In this document: positions 26,628 through 35,622 of the stretch, piece by piece | How positions within the stretch are numbered: the first letter of the stretch is position 1 | Layout of the letters: each line of letters starts with the position of its first letter | Source: CAWBOY01 sp963790585 | Lineage (GTDB): Bacteria; Planctomycetota; Planctomycetia; Gemmatales; Gemmataceae | DNA length: 64,000 bases | NCBI GenBank assembly: GCA_963790585.1 | Contig: CAWBOY010000006.1 | Location: 248,001 to 312,000, forward strand | Direction of reading: 5' to 3' | Notes under the pieces: model-generated | Database searches by the model: none | Told to the model about the DNA's origin: nothing | The model's input: only the letters and a program-made list of their open reading frames with translations | Program-made: the position numbers and the translations under genes

Positions 26628-27287
26628 CTACGCTTCGTCCTCATCCGGCGTCGCTGGCACTGGGCCGCCATCCATGTAGACATAGCTGCTGAGAGCGGTG
26701 CGAAGATTCACACGCGCGCGACTCAGCAACGATTTGACAGCCTTGGTGGATAATCCCATGACCTCGGCAATTTCGGCGTAGTTCATGTCCTCAAACTTAT
26801 TCAACACGACGGCCATCCGTTGACGCTCGTTCAGGTCGGCCAAAGCTCGTTGGATAACGTCTGCCATCTCTTCGCGCTGCAGTCGCTGCTGCGGGCCCGA
26901 CCCCTTGTCGCGCACCAACTGCTCTTCAGGCCTATTGCCGAGCGGACCCGATTCTTGGGTCGGCAAAGGCACCACATGCTTGCGTTGCCGACTGCGCAAG
27001 GCGTTGAGTGCCAGGTTATTGGCGATCGTAAAGAGCCAGGTCGAAAACTTCGATCGTGCGCGGTATCGTTGGCGTGCTCGATAGATGCGCAAAAACACTT
27101 CTTGCGCCAGGTCCTCAGCCTCTTCCGCCTGGCCAACCAGATGCGTCAACACGCCGACGAGCCGATGCTGATAAAGCTCGACTAACTGTTCAAAGGCGCC
27201 TGGTTCGTCTGCGCGGACTCGGTGCATCAGACGGACGTCCGGATCGCGCAGGGCGAGCGAGCTACTTGTCTCACCGCTCGTTGTCAC
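26628..27287 (-). CDS. ECF-type RNA polymerase sigma factor
   Basis: Sigma-2 region FEQLVELYQHRLVGVLTHLVGQAEEAEDLAQEVFLRIYRARQRY ... KFSTWLFTIANNLALNALRSR and sigma-4 region LNERQRMAVVLNKFEDMNYAEIAEVMGLSTKAVKSLLSRARVNLR are both complete. The start is a GTG at 27287; an internal ATG at 27227 is possible. A 117-base gap containing a palindrome separates it from the membrane anti-sigma-like gene downstream. The regulon is unknown. Confidence 0.92.
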   Translation of the reverse strand: MTTSGETSSSLALRDPDVRLMHRVRADEPGAFEQLVELYQHRLVGVLTHLVGQAEEAEDLAQEVFLRIYRARQRYRARSKFSTWLFTIANNLALNALRSRQRKHVVPLPTQESGPLGNRPEEQLVRDKGSGPQQRLQREEMADVIQRALADLNERQRMAVVLNKFEDMNYAEIAEVMGLSTKAVKSLLSRARVNLRTALSSYVYMDGGPVPATPDEDEA

Positions 27288-27337
27288 GAATGCCTCGCGT
27301 CGGTAAGGAAGAGAAGCTCACCCGCGTGACAACAGCC

Positions 27338-28483
27338 TTATCCCATTGAACCGCTTTCGCGGGTAACGGTTCCGGCTGTTGCGGGAGCGGGGGTATTTAC
27401 GAGAATGGTTTCCTGCTTCAGCGCGTCACGGCGCAATTGACCGCAGGCCGCGTCGATGTCCGCCCCTTTGCGCTTGCGGACGTGGGCGACGATGCCTTCG
27501 CCATGCAAAATCGCCAGAAAGTCCGCGAGCGCCTTTTGCGAGATGCGCTGAAAGGGCAGGCCTTCGACGTCGTTGAACGGAATCAGATTGACGTGCGACT
27601 GCCGGCCGCGCAACAGGCGAGCAAGCTGGCCAGCATGGTCGGGCCGATCGTTCAAATCGCGCAACAGAACATATTCGTAAGTCACTTGCCGCCCGGTCTT
27701 GGCGTAAAAATAATCCGCCGCCTCTAGAATATCGGCCAAGCCGACCTTGTCATTGGTCGGCACGATGCGATTGCGCAGGGCGTCGTTGGGAGCGTGAAGC
27801 GACACAGCCAGGTGATATTGCTTGCCCCAATCCGCGAATTGCCGAATCTTCGTCGGCAAGCCAACCGTCGACACCGTTATGTGCCGAGCGCTGATCCCGA
27901 GCCCTTGTGGTGACGACGCCACCTCGAGCGCTTCCATCAGGTTATCGAGGTTGGCAAGCGGCTCGCCCATGCCCATCACCACGATATGCGAGATCCGTTC
28001 ATTGGCGGGCAATAGATTTCGCGCGTGCAACAGTTGTTCGAGGATCTCGGTCGGCGTCAGATTGCGCACGACGCCTTCGATGCCACTGGCGCAGAAGACG
28101 CAGCCCATGCCGCAGCCGACCTGGGTGCTGACGCAGACCGCACGGCGATCGCCTTCGGGCAGCAAAACGCTCTCGATGCGATGGCCATCATGCAGCCGCG
28201 TTAACTGCTTGACCGTCCCATCGATCGATCGCAGCTCGCGCTCGACTGTCGTGCAAAACGGCGCCAGTTCGGCCTCCAATTGCTCGCGCAGCGTCAGCGG
28301 CAGGTCGGTCATCTCCTCGAATGACCTGGCCCGGCCGGTCACGATCCAGCGCCGCAACTGGCGGGCGCGCATCGGCTTATGGCCGCGGTCCTGAAGCCAG
28401 GCGTTCAATTCTTCGGGCGTCATTTCCAGCAAGCCGCGACGGGTTGGCTTACCAGGTGAAGTAGGTAGTTCCAGCGTTTGCAT
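27338..28483 (-). CDS. rlmN: 23S rRNA A2503 / tRNA A37 C2-methyltransferase RlmN
   Basis: Radical SAM methyltransferase. The cluster motif CGMGCVFC, the upstream VCVSTQVG, the dyad MGMGEPLAN and the final region HVRKRKGADIDAACGQLR with the second catalytic Cys are all present. The 381 residues are full length. It modifies A2503 in the peptidyl-transferase centre. A resistance-type Cfr is excluded by the LPEGDRRAVCVSTQVGCGMGC context and the genomic setting of housekeeping genes. Confidence 0.95.
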   Translation of the reverse strand: MQTLELPTSPGKPTRRGLLEMTPEELNAWLQDRGHKPMRARQLRRWIVTGRARSFEEMTDLPLTLREQLEAELAPFCTTVERELRSIDGTVKQLTRLHDGHRIESVLLPEGDRRAVCVSTQVGCGMGCVFCASGIEGVVRNLTPTEILEQLLHARNLLPANERISHIVVMGMGEPLANLDNLMEALEVASSPQGLGISARHITVSTVGLPTKIRQFADWGKQYHLAVSLHAPNDALRNRIVPTNDKVGLADILEAADYFYAKTGRQVTYEYVLLRDLNDRPDHAGQLARLLRGRQSHVNLIPFNDVEGLPFQRISQKALADFLAILHGEGIVAHVRKRKGADIDAACGQLRRDALKQETILVNTPAPATAGTVTRESGSMG

Positions 28484-28614
28484 AGACCCATTCTAAACGG
28501 TGCGGAGATTTGGGGAAAGGGAGTGGTTTTTTATCGCGGCACGCGGTTAATCCGCTATGAATAGGGACGAGCCTAATAACTCAAACAGGCCGAAGCATGC
28601 ATAAGGAGCGATTG

Positions 28615-29547
28615 ATGCGAGTCTTTCTCACCGGCGGAACGGGATTGATCGGCACCCGGCTAATCAAACGATTGATTGGCCGAGGCGACCGTCCGGTTGT
28701 ATTGACGCGCCGCCAGGCGGCCGCGCAACAGCAATTCGGCACAACTTGCGACATTGTCGAGGGCGATCCCGGGCAGGCCGGCTCTTGGATGGATAAGGCC
28801 GCGGAATGTGACGCAGTCGTCAATCTCGCCGGCGAAAGTTTGTTCAATCACCGCTGGAGTCCGGCGTTCAAAAAGCTGATGTACGACAGTCGCATCAAAA
28901 GCACCGCGAATGTCGCTCAGGCCCAGGCCCGCAAAGCTCTCAAGAGCGACGGCCTGCCCAAGGTTTTTGTGAGCGCTTCCGCCATCGGCATCTACGGCCC
29001 GCATGGCGCCGAGGAACTCGACGAGAGTTCTCCCGCAGCTTCCGATTACCTCGGACAAATGTGCGTCGACTGGGAAAACGCTTCAAAAGAGGTCGAAAAA
29101 GCCGGAATCAGGCGCACCGTCGTACGCATCGGCGTCGTACTCGATAAAAAGGGTGGCGCACTCAAGCAACTTCTGCGGCCCTTCTGGTTTGGCGCGGGCG
29201 GTCCCGTGGCGAGCGGGCGGCAATATATGAGCTGGATCCATCACGAGGATTTGACCAACTTGTTCCTGCTCGCGCTCGATCGGCCCCAAGCCGTCGGACC
29301 AATCAACGGGACGGCCCCGAATCCCGTGACGAACAAGGAATTCGGCAACACGCTGGGTCGGGCGATGTCACGCCCATCCTTTATGTGGACTCCAGGTTTT
29401 ATGCTCCGCCTGATGCTCGGCGAGGTCGCCAACGTCGTGACGCAAGGCCAACGCGTCCTGCCGCGCCGAGCTCTAGAATTGGGTTATCAATTCCAGTATC
29501 CAAACCTCGACGAGGCGTTGAAGCAAATTTTGGCCTCCGATGATTAG
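28615..29547 (+). CDS. TIGR01777-type NAD(P)-dependent epimerase (SDR39U1-like)
   Basis: An extended SDR: MRVFLTGGTGLIGTRLIKRLIGRG (Rossmann loop), VVNLAGESLFNHRWSPAFKKLMYDSRI, FVSASAIGIYGPHG (active-site Tyr region) and YMSWIHHEDLTNLFLLAL. AAGGAG lies 7 bases before the ATG at 28615, fixing the start. The family is widespread and often linked to cell division or sugar metabolism, but no substrate is known. It is transcribed alone, divergent from rlmN. Confidence 0.85.
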   Translation: MRVFLTGGTGLIGTRLIKRLIGRGDRPVVLTRRQAAAQQQFGTTCDIVEGDPGQAGSWMDKAAECDAVVNLAGESLFNHRWSPAFKKLMYDSRIKSTANVAQAQARKALKSDGLPKVFVSASAIGIYGPHGAEELDESSPAASDYLGQMCVDWENASKEVEKAGIRRTVVRIGVVLDKKGGALKQLLRPFWFGAGGPVASGRQYMSWIHHEDLTNLFLLALDRPQAVGPINGTAPNPVTNKEFGNTLGRAMSRPSFMWTPGFMLRLMLGEVANVVTQGQRVLPRRALELGYQFQYPNLDEALKQILASDD

Positions 29548-29801
29548 CATCGGCTCGCTCGGTAGCTATCACGGCAAATCAGTCCATAGCTTGGTCGGCG
29601 ACATGAAGCCCGACGCCCAGGCAACCACACCTTACGGGACAAGCAAACGGCGCAGAATCACGCGCCCAAGCGGCGCAATTTCATGCGAAGCAAACAGACG
29701 CGGCGAGTGGTTCTGAATCGCAGGGGCAAAATCCAGGGTTTGGGCGTCAGGGCCGGTCTGCGATTATCTGTGAGACGCAACCCGATGCTAGGAAATAACT
29801 T

Positions 29802-29890
<89 letters not shown>

Positions 29891-29978
29891 GGCGGGCGTG
29901 AGCGCAATTGTAGTGGGTTGCGGATCGACTGTGAAGACAGACTTCGAAGCCGGAAACGGGGTTCGCGGTTGGGCCGTG

Positions 29979-30641
29979 TCAGACGTAAACTTCTAGCTGC
30001 AGGAAGTTGTCCGGTTCCTTCGCATACAGCTCGATGGCTCGGCGTAGCGTCACAATGCGGTCGGCGTGCCATTCTTGTTCGAGTTTGGGCAGCGTTTCGG
30101 TATAGGGAAAATTGTCGAAGTAATCCTTGCGCAGAAGCATGGCGCGGACCTTGCGGATACGGTCCTCGCCGACGCTTTCGGCAGTCAGGAACAGGAGATA
30201 TTGCACTGGCCTCAAAGGCTCGCCGGCGTCGTAGCGAACGAGATTTGAGCTAAAATGCTCGGCCACGGCGTTGAGTACGAAATTGAGCAGGAACCAGCGG
30301 TCCTTCTTTTCCATCGGGATTATCGGGTTCTGCACGCTCGTCTTGAGCGACGCGTTTCGTATTTTTTCGATCGCTAATGGGTTCAGAAACACTTCTTCGA
30401 GCGAGCGTTCAAAGATCGTGCGGATCTTGAGATAGCCGCCAGCGAGGCAGTTGATGCTGACGATGATGCGGCCGAGAAAATGCTTGCTTTCCCACTGTTT
30501 ATGAGCTTGATACCGGCCCCACCAACGCCCGATGACGAACGAGAGTAGCGTGGTGCAGCAGAAAATCACAATGCCAGAGAGGACCTTGGTGATCAGGTCC
30601 CGATCGAACTCGATGCCAAATATGGCGAAGAGCATGAGCAT
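29979..30641 (-). CDS. Membrane protein of unknown function
   Basis: A protein of 220 residues with an N-terminal double hydrophobic segment (MLMLFAIFGIE ... ITKVLSGIVIFCCTTLLSFVIGRWWG) and a soluble helical region with basic patches. I recognise no family. The start may be the ATG at 30641 or that at 30635, which sits 8 bases after AAAGGG. It lies 25 bases downstream of a GNAT acetyltransferase on the same strand, so the two are probably co-transcribed. An internal membrane-proximal regulatory role is possible but not shown. Confidence 0.6.
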   Translation of the reverse strand: MLMLFAIFGIEFDRDLITKVLSGIVIFCCTTLLSFVIGRWWGRYQAHKQWESKHFLGRIIVSINCLAGGYLKIRTIFERSLEEVFLNPLAIEKIRNASLKTSVQNPIIPMEKKDRWFLLNFVLNAVAEHFSSNLVRYDAGEPLRPVQYLLFLTAESVGEDRIRKVRAMLLRKDYFDNFPYTETLPKLEQEWHADRIVTLRRAIELYAKEPDNFLQLEVYV

Positions 30642-30666
30642 GTCCCTTTGATTGCGTAGCCGCCGA

Positions 30667-31071
30667 TTACTGCTCGCGCACGACGATCCAGCACGATTCG
30701 TGTTTCGTCAAGCCGATATGCGGATAATACGACTCCGCTTTCGGCGCGGCGAGGAGGACGAGCAACGCTTGAGAGCCCGCCGCCGCGCGGGTGCGCCGGA
30801 TCAGCTCGCGGCCTATGCCTTGTCTTTGATACTGAATGTCCACCGCAAGGTCCGAGAGGTAAGTGCAGTAGGCGAAATCGGACATAGCTCGCGCAACGCC
30901 AACCAAAAGGCCATGATCGCGGCACGTGACAATCACGCTGGCATTTCGGAGCATAGCCTCGATGGTCGCGGGCCTTTCGACCGGCCGCCGTTCGGCCAGC
31001 GTCGAACGCTGGAGGATGGCGATAAACTCGCTGGCGGAGAGATTGGGTTCGAGTTGATAGTTCATGGCCAT
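30667..31071 (-). CDS. GNAT family N-acetyltransferase (1)
   Basis: A 134-residue protein with YLSDLAVDIQYQRQGIGRELIRRTRAAAG, the acetyl-CoA binding Q/RxxGxG/A signature, preceded by VGVARAMSDFAYCTYLSDL (beta-4) and followed by LLAAPKAESYYPHIGL. It is compact and cytoplasmic. ATG at 31071 or 31065. It stands between another GNAT gene (20 bases upstream) and a membrane protein (25 bases downstream). The substrate is unknown. Confidence 0.85.
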   Translation of the reverse strand: MAMNYQLEPNLSASEFIAILQRSTLAERRPVERPATIEAMLRNASVIVTCRDHGLLVGVARAMSDFAYCTYLSDLAVDIQYQRQGIGRELIRRTRAAAGSQALLVLLAAPKAESYYPHIGLTKHESCWIVVREQ

Positions 31072-31091
31072 TGTGCGGTTTCCAATTCGTT

Positions 31092-31580
31092 CTACAGAAC
31101 CAACTCAAGATAGAATGTTCCATGAATTGGATTTTGGCAATATGCATCGATTCGTTGAAAACCAAGGGATTCGTAAAGCTTGAGCGCCTTGCGCATGCTC
31201 GGCGCCGTATCCAAACGAACGCGCTCATAGCCAATTTGCCGGGCGTGATCCAACAGTGCGCCTACGAGTTTCTTGCCGACGCCCAGCCCGCGGGCGGCCG
31301 GCTGCACGTAGAGCCTTTTCATTTCGCCGATTCGCGTCCCCTCCCAAGGTCTCAGCGCGATACAGCCAATCGGCTTGTCTTGGCGGAAAGCTAACAGGAG
31401 AGTACCGTGCGGCGCGGCGTATTTCCCGGGCAGCTCGGCCAACTCTTGCTCGAAATTCTGAAAACACAAATCGAAAGACAGTGAACTCGCGTACTCGCGG
31501 AACAGTGTGGCGGCTTGGCGGACGCGATTCTCGTTGTCGGCGACGACGATTTGTATTGGGTATGTGGCGCAGGGAATCAT
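31092..31580 (-). CDS. GNAT family N-acetyltransferase (2)
   Basis: The frame extends much further upstream, but the acetyltransferase begins at the ATG at 31580 (MIPCATYPIQIVVADNE). LLAFRQDKPIGCIALRP, then EMKRLYVQPAARGLGVGKKLVGALLDHARQIGYERVRLDT with the acetyl-CoA loop, and ALKLYESLGFQRIDAY are textbook. At 163 residues it is a normal single-domain protein. It is a likely operon partner of the GNAT gene immediately downstream and only distantly similar to it. Confidence 0.88.
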   Translation of the reverse strand: MIPCATYPIQIVVADNENRVRQAATLFREYASSLSFDLCFQNFEQELAELPGKYAAPHGTLLLAFRQDKPIGCIALRPWEGTRIGEMKRLYVQPAARGLGVGKKLVGALLDHARQIGYERVRLDTAPSMRKALKLYESLGFQRIDAYCQNPIHGTFYLELVL

Positions 31581-31693
31581 CAGTGAGTCCGAAAATAACG
31601 GGACGGGCACGATTGTTATCCGGATGTTTTTCCCCACATGGCGATCCTGTCCGTAGAAAGGAACGTGTCGGTGCCTGTGTCGTTGGCAGAGTC

Positions 31694-32626
31694 TTATTGC
31701 GAGAAACTCGCGGGCATTTCGGAAACGGTTTGATATAGGATCGCCGCAAGATTTTCCAGCCGCCCAAGCTGCTCGAGCTTTGACAGCGGACCGGCGGGCA
31801 GCCTGGCGTAGCCGTTGGCCGCTCCCCAAATCGCCCCAGCCATCGCGCCGATAGTATCAACATCGCCACCTACTTGGGCGATGAATGCCTGCATGTCCAT
31901 AAAGGGTAGATTCCGAAAATGAAGCGCCAAGTGGACGGCAGTTACACAAGACTCGCGGGCCGTAATTCTGCAGCCGAGATGGCGCCTCACTTCCCTAGCG
32001 GAAACCTTCGTATCAGATTCGAGCCATGCAAGTGCTGTTTCCAATCGTGATCTGAATTCTTGCAACGTACACTGAGCCAACGCTTGCAGAACAATGTCGC
32101 GGCTGCCACGGCCCTGGGCAGCAAGTTCCGTTACGGCCGCCAGCACAACGGCGCCCTCGATTCCCAAGGGGTGAGCGTGAGTGACAACTGCGGTGACGCG
32201 AGCGGCCTCCGGTAACTCGTCAAGTCGATTGGCAAAGATCAAACCAAGAATTGGAGCTCGCATCGCCGCGCCATTTCCATACGACCCATCGCGGTAAACC
32301 GAGCGATTGGCTTTACACCAATCGGCCCCGCGCGCAATGCGCTTCAACATTTTGGCCGTGGCGGGACCATAGCCACGACTCCAGCGATAACTCTTGGCAA
32401 AACGCATTGCCAAGTCGTCGGGATCAATTCGACGTCGAGCCAGGAACGATTCGACGAGATCGATTGTCATCTGCGTGTCGTCGGTCCAACGCATTTCACC
32501 GCGTCTGGTAACACCAATCGCCCGCCAGAGCAGTCTCTCAAGAAAGCCGCCTTCAAACGGCGCTCCGAGGGCGTCGCCCAAGGAAAGTCCAAGTAAACAA
32601 CCTTGAAATTGATCGAGGGTTGCCAT
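31694..32626 (-). CDS. ADP-ribosylglycohydrolase family protein
   Basis: The N-terminus FQGCLLGLSLGDALGAPFEG and the TDDTQMT metal site (around residue 48) together with GGDVDTIGAMAGAIWGAANG near the C-terminus supply the dinuclear Mg2+ ligands of the ARH/DraG fold. At 310 residues it is full length. It removes ADP-ribose from proteins or small molecules. No ADP-ribosyltransferase or toxin partner is nearby. It lies 113 bases upstream of the GNAT pair on the same strand. Confidence 0.88.
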   Translation of the reverse strand: MATLDQFQGCLLGLSLGDALGAPFEGGFLERLLWRAIGVTRRGEMRWTDDTQMTIDLVESFLARRRIDPDDLAMRFAKSYRWSRGYGPATAKMLKRIARGADWCKANRSVYRDGSYGNGAAMRAPILGLIFANRLDELPEAARVTAVVTHAHPLGIEGAVVLAAVTELAAQGRGSRDIVLQALAQCTLQEFRSRLETALAWLESDTKVSAREVRRHLGCRITARESCVTAVHLALHFRNLPFMDMQAFIAQVGGDVDTIGAMAGAIWGAANGYARLPAGPLSKLEQLGRLENLAAILYQTVSEMPASFSQ

Positions 32627-32823
32627 GCTCGTGCGCCGTTGGCGTTTCTGCTCACGTCAATCCGTCAACTGAAGATCGTGAACCATTATGTCGGGGGCGT
32701 CGCTGACGCGCCCCCATTTGTCGATGTAAGCAGCAAAAAATGTGTGAGGGGATATAAAGCTCAATCGGCAACGCGACAAAGGCGAAAGCCATAAAGACGA
32801 ACATAGAAAGGTGAGAGTAAACC

Positions 32824-32876
32824 GAGGAGAGAAGAGAAAGCAGTTCAATCCACTCTCTACTTTCTCTTCTCTCCTC
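32824..32876. terminator. Perfect 17-bp hairpin
   Basis: gaggagagaagagaaag (32824-32840) pairs exactly with 32860-32876; a T-run follows on the plus strand. It lies just beyond the tRNA-Pro 3' end, so it probably terminates that transcript. The rest of 32627-32906 shows no gene. Confidence 0.6.
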
Positions 32877-32906
32877 TCAATTTTTTGGCCGCAAAGCAGT
32901 CAAAAA

Positions 32907-32981
32907 TCGGGGCAAGAGGATTTGAACCTCCGACCTCACGGTCCCGAACCGTGCGCTCTAGCCAAACTGAGCTATGCCCCG
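32907..32981 (-). tRNA. tRNA-Pro (CGG)
   Basis: Acceptor cggggca / tgccccg (32975-32981 with 32908-32914), D arm with agctcagtttggctagagc, anticodon stem cacgg / ccgtg with loop ttcggga, so anticodon CGG, T-loop gttcaaatc. Discriminator A, CCA not encoded. Confidence 0.95.
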
Positions 32982-33192
32982 TATCGAACGGCTTTCATCA
33001 TAAAAGGAGGGCTTTGCTTGTCAATCGCAACCGCAAACTCGGGAAAAGGCATCATCTGTGGTGCCAGCTTCGAGCAACAGCGGCGCTGCGGACTTCGCCG
33101 ACGTTTCAGGCTCAGTAATAATTGAAACGCGCAAAACGAAATGAGCCGGGTTTTAGCCCGGCTCGCGCAGTTCGTTGCCTTATGGGTGCAAT

Positions 33193-33657
33193 CTAGGAGC
33201 AGGAGCTACAGGCCGCTCCTTCGGTCTTCCAGCCTTGCATCGCTTCTTCTGAGTTTTTATTCAGGTGAACGTGGTTGTCGACTTTCGACACCCAATCCGT
33301 CGGGATCCAGTGGTGCTGACCGCCGGAAGTCGAATCGTTTTTGGTCAGCTTGATTGAGTTTCCATCGAGATGATCGACCGCGCCGATGCGCTTGCCGCAG
33401 GAGGCTAATACATCCATGTGCGGCTGGATATTCGATGTTGCAGTGGTGGGGCCGCAGGAATCCGTGCAAGCCTCTTTAGCGGCGTCCTTGGCTTGTTGGG
33501 CGCCTTCGCTAGCCCGATTGCTGGCTTGATGCACCTTCTCCTTGGCCCAGTCGCCGACCTTCTCTGCGCCTTCGCTAATTTTGTGACCAACCTTGGTTGC
33601 TGTCTCGGCAATCTTATGGCCCGCTACTTCCAAGGTGCCTTTGATTGTACTTGCCAT
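33193..33657 (-). CDS. DUF2171 domain protein with LEA-like N-terminus
   Basis: A protein of 154 residues. The first half is an amphipathic, Ala/Lys/Glu-rich helix with 11-residue periodicity (AEKVGDWAKEKVHQASNRA), like late-embryogenesis-abundant stress proteins. The second half is the DUF2171 domain (IQPHMDVLASCGKRIGAVDHLDG ... HHWIPTDWVSKVDNHVHLNK). The end is Cys/Ser-rich (ACSSCS). Such proteins are often stress-induced in planctomycetes. It is probably cytoplasmic and monocistronic. Confidence 0.75.
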   Translation of the reverse strand: MASTIKGTLEVAGHKIAETATKVGHKISEGAEKVGDWAKEKVHQASNRASEGAQQAKDAAKEACTDSCGPTTATSNIQPHMDVLASCGKRIGAVDHLDGNSIKLTKNDSTSGGQHHWIPTDWVSKVDNHVHLNKNSEEAMQGWKTEGAACSSCS

Positions 33658-34019
33658 GATCGTCTCCCATAAAAAGGTTCGAACTTCCAGGCGATTGACA
33701 CCGTAGCCGAGCCGGTTCTCCGCCGACTCAGTTTATGAGAGAATAAAATGCAATCGGCGTGCCGAACGCGGCGGTTGCCGAACGGGAATGTGGCGGCACG
33801 TTTTCAACGTGCCGATGTGTCGTCTTTTTTGGGATTTGCCCGGTTGTCACTACTCCAATCTCCCGCGCTTGTGGCTTCCGGCACGTTGGAAACGTGCCGC
33901 CACAACCTATTGGAAACCGGGGTCGGATTACCGACCCGGGCCACGGCTCGGAGAAGTTACAGTAAGATGAATGGGAGGTACCCGGAGCCCAACCAAGGCG
34001 GCGCGGACTTATAAGATCC
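33658..34019. other. Intergenic with two palindrome types
   Basis: Holds the GGCACGTTGGAAACGTGCC-type palindrome (33789-33905) immediately followed by a degenerate GGGGTCGG-family arm (33908-33945). No gene is supported; both upstream regions of the flanking divergent genes must be here. Confidence 0.6.
33789..33905. repeat. Palindrome, long copy
   Basis: Outer arms gtggcggcacgttttcaacgt and the reverse at 33880-33905 match the 26549-26611 unit, but here they flank an unrelated 55-base centre. This suggests that the arms are the conserved, mobile or recombining part. Confidence 0.8.
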
Positions 34020-35393
34020 ATGATAAGACAAAAAAGCAATCGACAAATCGGCTCCGTTCTTCTGAGCTTTATTTTGCTCCTGTTTCTCCTCTTCGCCGCG
34101 CTGACGGTTCATCAACTTCTGATGCGCCAGGAACAGGTGGAAGGACAGGATGTCTTACAGGCGGAGCTGCGCAAGGCCGTGTTCCAAGAGGAAGCGCCGC
34201 CGGCGGCCGGTTCAGGCTGGCCCCAATGGTTCGGGCCCAGGCGCGATGGCGTTGCCGCCGCACAAGCATTGTCCATGAAATGGCCGACGCGCGGTCCGAA
34301 AATGCTTTGGGAGGCGAGTGGCGGCGAGGGCTACTCGTCCTTCGCCGTTGTCGCCGGGCGCGTCTACACGATGATGCGGCAGGACGAAAAGGAACACGTC
34401 GTTTGCTTCGACGCAGGTTCAGGCCAGGAAATCTGGCGCCGTTCTTATGATTGCCCGAACCCGCCAAGTGAATTTGGCGCTGGCCCGCGTTCGACGGCTT
34501 GCGTCGACGAAGGCCGGCTTTATTGTGTCGGCATTACCGGGATCATGCACTGCCTGACCGCCGCGAAGGGCGAAATCATTTGGAAGCATGATCTCATGCA
34601 GGAATTCAACGCGCGGCCGCCGCGTTGGGGCGTGACGTTTTCGCCGCTGATCGAGGGCGGCCTGGTGCTCACGAATCCCGGGGGGCCAAACGGCTCGTCC
34701 GTCGTGGCATTCGATAAAGTGACAGGCGAGATTCGCTGGAAAGCCCTCGACGACCCTGCTTCGTATAGCTCGCCGATCGCGATCACGGCAGCCGGCAAAA
34801 GGCAATTGCTCTTCTTCACGGCCCGCGGCCTGGTAAGTTTGTCTCCGGCGGGCGAATTCTATTGGCGACACAGTTGGATTACCAATACCGCAGACGTAAA
34901 CGCTGCAACGCCGCTTGCCATTCACGTTAAGGTCGACAATCAAGAACGCGATTATGTTTTCATCTCCTCTGGTTATGCGACAGGCTGCTGTCTGCTTCGC
35001 CTTACCGCTGACGCGGCCGGCATGCCCAGGGCTACGCGTGTCTATCGCAGCGATCGCATGTGCTGCCATTTCGCCAGCCCGGTCCGGCGTGGTGATTGCA
35101 TTTACGGGTTCAACGAAGCGACCTTGAGTTGCTTCGATCTACGCACCGGCGACACGCGCTGGACGAAAACCGGCTTCAAGAAGGGCTCTCTGATCTTGGC
35201 CGACGACAAACTCGTGATTCTCGGCGAAGATGGCATTTTGGGTCTTGCGGAGGCATCGCCTGAAGAATACAAGGAAATCGCGCGCGGCCGACCGACGCGC
35301 TCCAAAAGTTGGGTGCTTCCGGTGCTAGCCGACGGGTTATTGTTCATGCGCGATGAGGAGACGATCCGCTGTCTCGACTTGCGCGAACGGTAA
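34020..35393 (+). CDS. PQQ-binding-like beta-propeller protein
   Basis: One N-terminal membrane anchor (SVLLSFILLLFLLFAALTV), then WPQWFGPRRDGVAA, the typical planctomycete opening, and propeller blades with the GQEIWRRSY, KGEIIWKHDL, TGEIRWKAL and TGDTRWTKTG tryptophan-docking motifs. At 457 residues it is like BamB/quinoprotein-dehydrogenase-fold proteins without the catalytic residues. It probably faces the periplasm and binds partner proteins or sugars. No PQQ use is implied. Confidence 0.8.
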   Translation: MIRQKSNRQIGSVLLSFILLLFLLFAALTVHQLLMRQEQVEGQDVLQAELRKAVFQEEAPPAAGSGWPQWFGPRRDGVAAAQALSMKWPTRGPKMLWEASGGEGYSSFAVVAGRVYTMMRQDEKEHVVCFDAGSGQEIWRRSYDCPNPPSEFGAGPRSTACVDEGRLYCVGITGIMHCLTAAKGEIIWKHDLMQEFNARPPRWGVTFSPLIEGGLVLTNPGGPNGSSVVAFDKVTGEIRWKALDDPASYSSPIAITAAGKRQLLFFTARGLVSLSPAGEFYWRHSWITNTADVNAATPLAIHVKVDNQERDYVFISSGYATGCCLLRLTADAAGMPRATRVYRSDRMCCHFASPVRRGDCIYGFNEATLSCFDLRTGDTRWTKTGFKKGSLILADDKLVILGEDGILGLAEASPEEYKEIARGRPTRSKSWVLPVLADGLLFMRDEETIRCLDLRER

Positions 35394-35622
35394 CAAGCTC
35401 CCCTCGCCCCCGAATTGGGGGCCGAGGGGCTTTCGGGAAAGACTTCCCCGTCCTTCGCTCATGTCTGAACCGGCCTCCCCGGCATCTCTTTGCCTTGCGT
35501 CTGGCGGGATGAGTCCTATTCTGAAGGAGACTGGCCTCCATTGTCCGCGAATCGAAGAGCGATTTCGAGCAGCCAAATGGAGACGCGAGCAATCGCCGGC
35601 GCGTCTTTTGGGGATCTGGATT

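Noticed and set aside
27338..28483. Cfr-type resistance methyltransferase
   Set aside because: Motif context and length fit housekeeping RlmN; no mobile element or resistance setting.
34020..35393. PQQ-dependent dehydrogenase
   Set aside because: Only the propeller blades are present; there are no cofactor-site residues or a haem domain, and the protein is membrane-anchored like BamB-type proteins.
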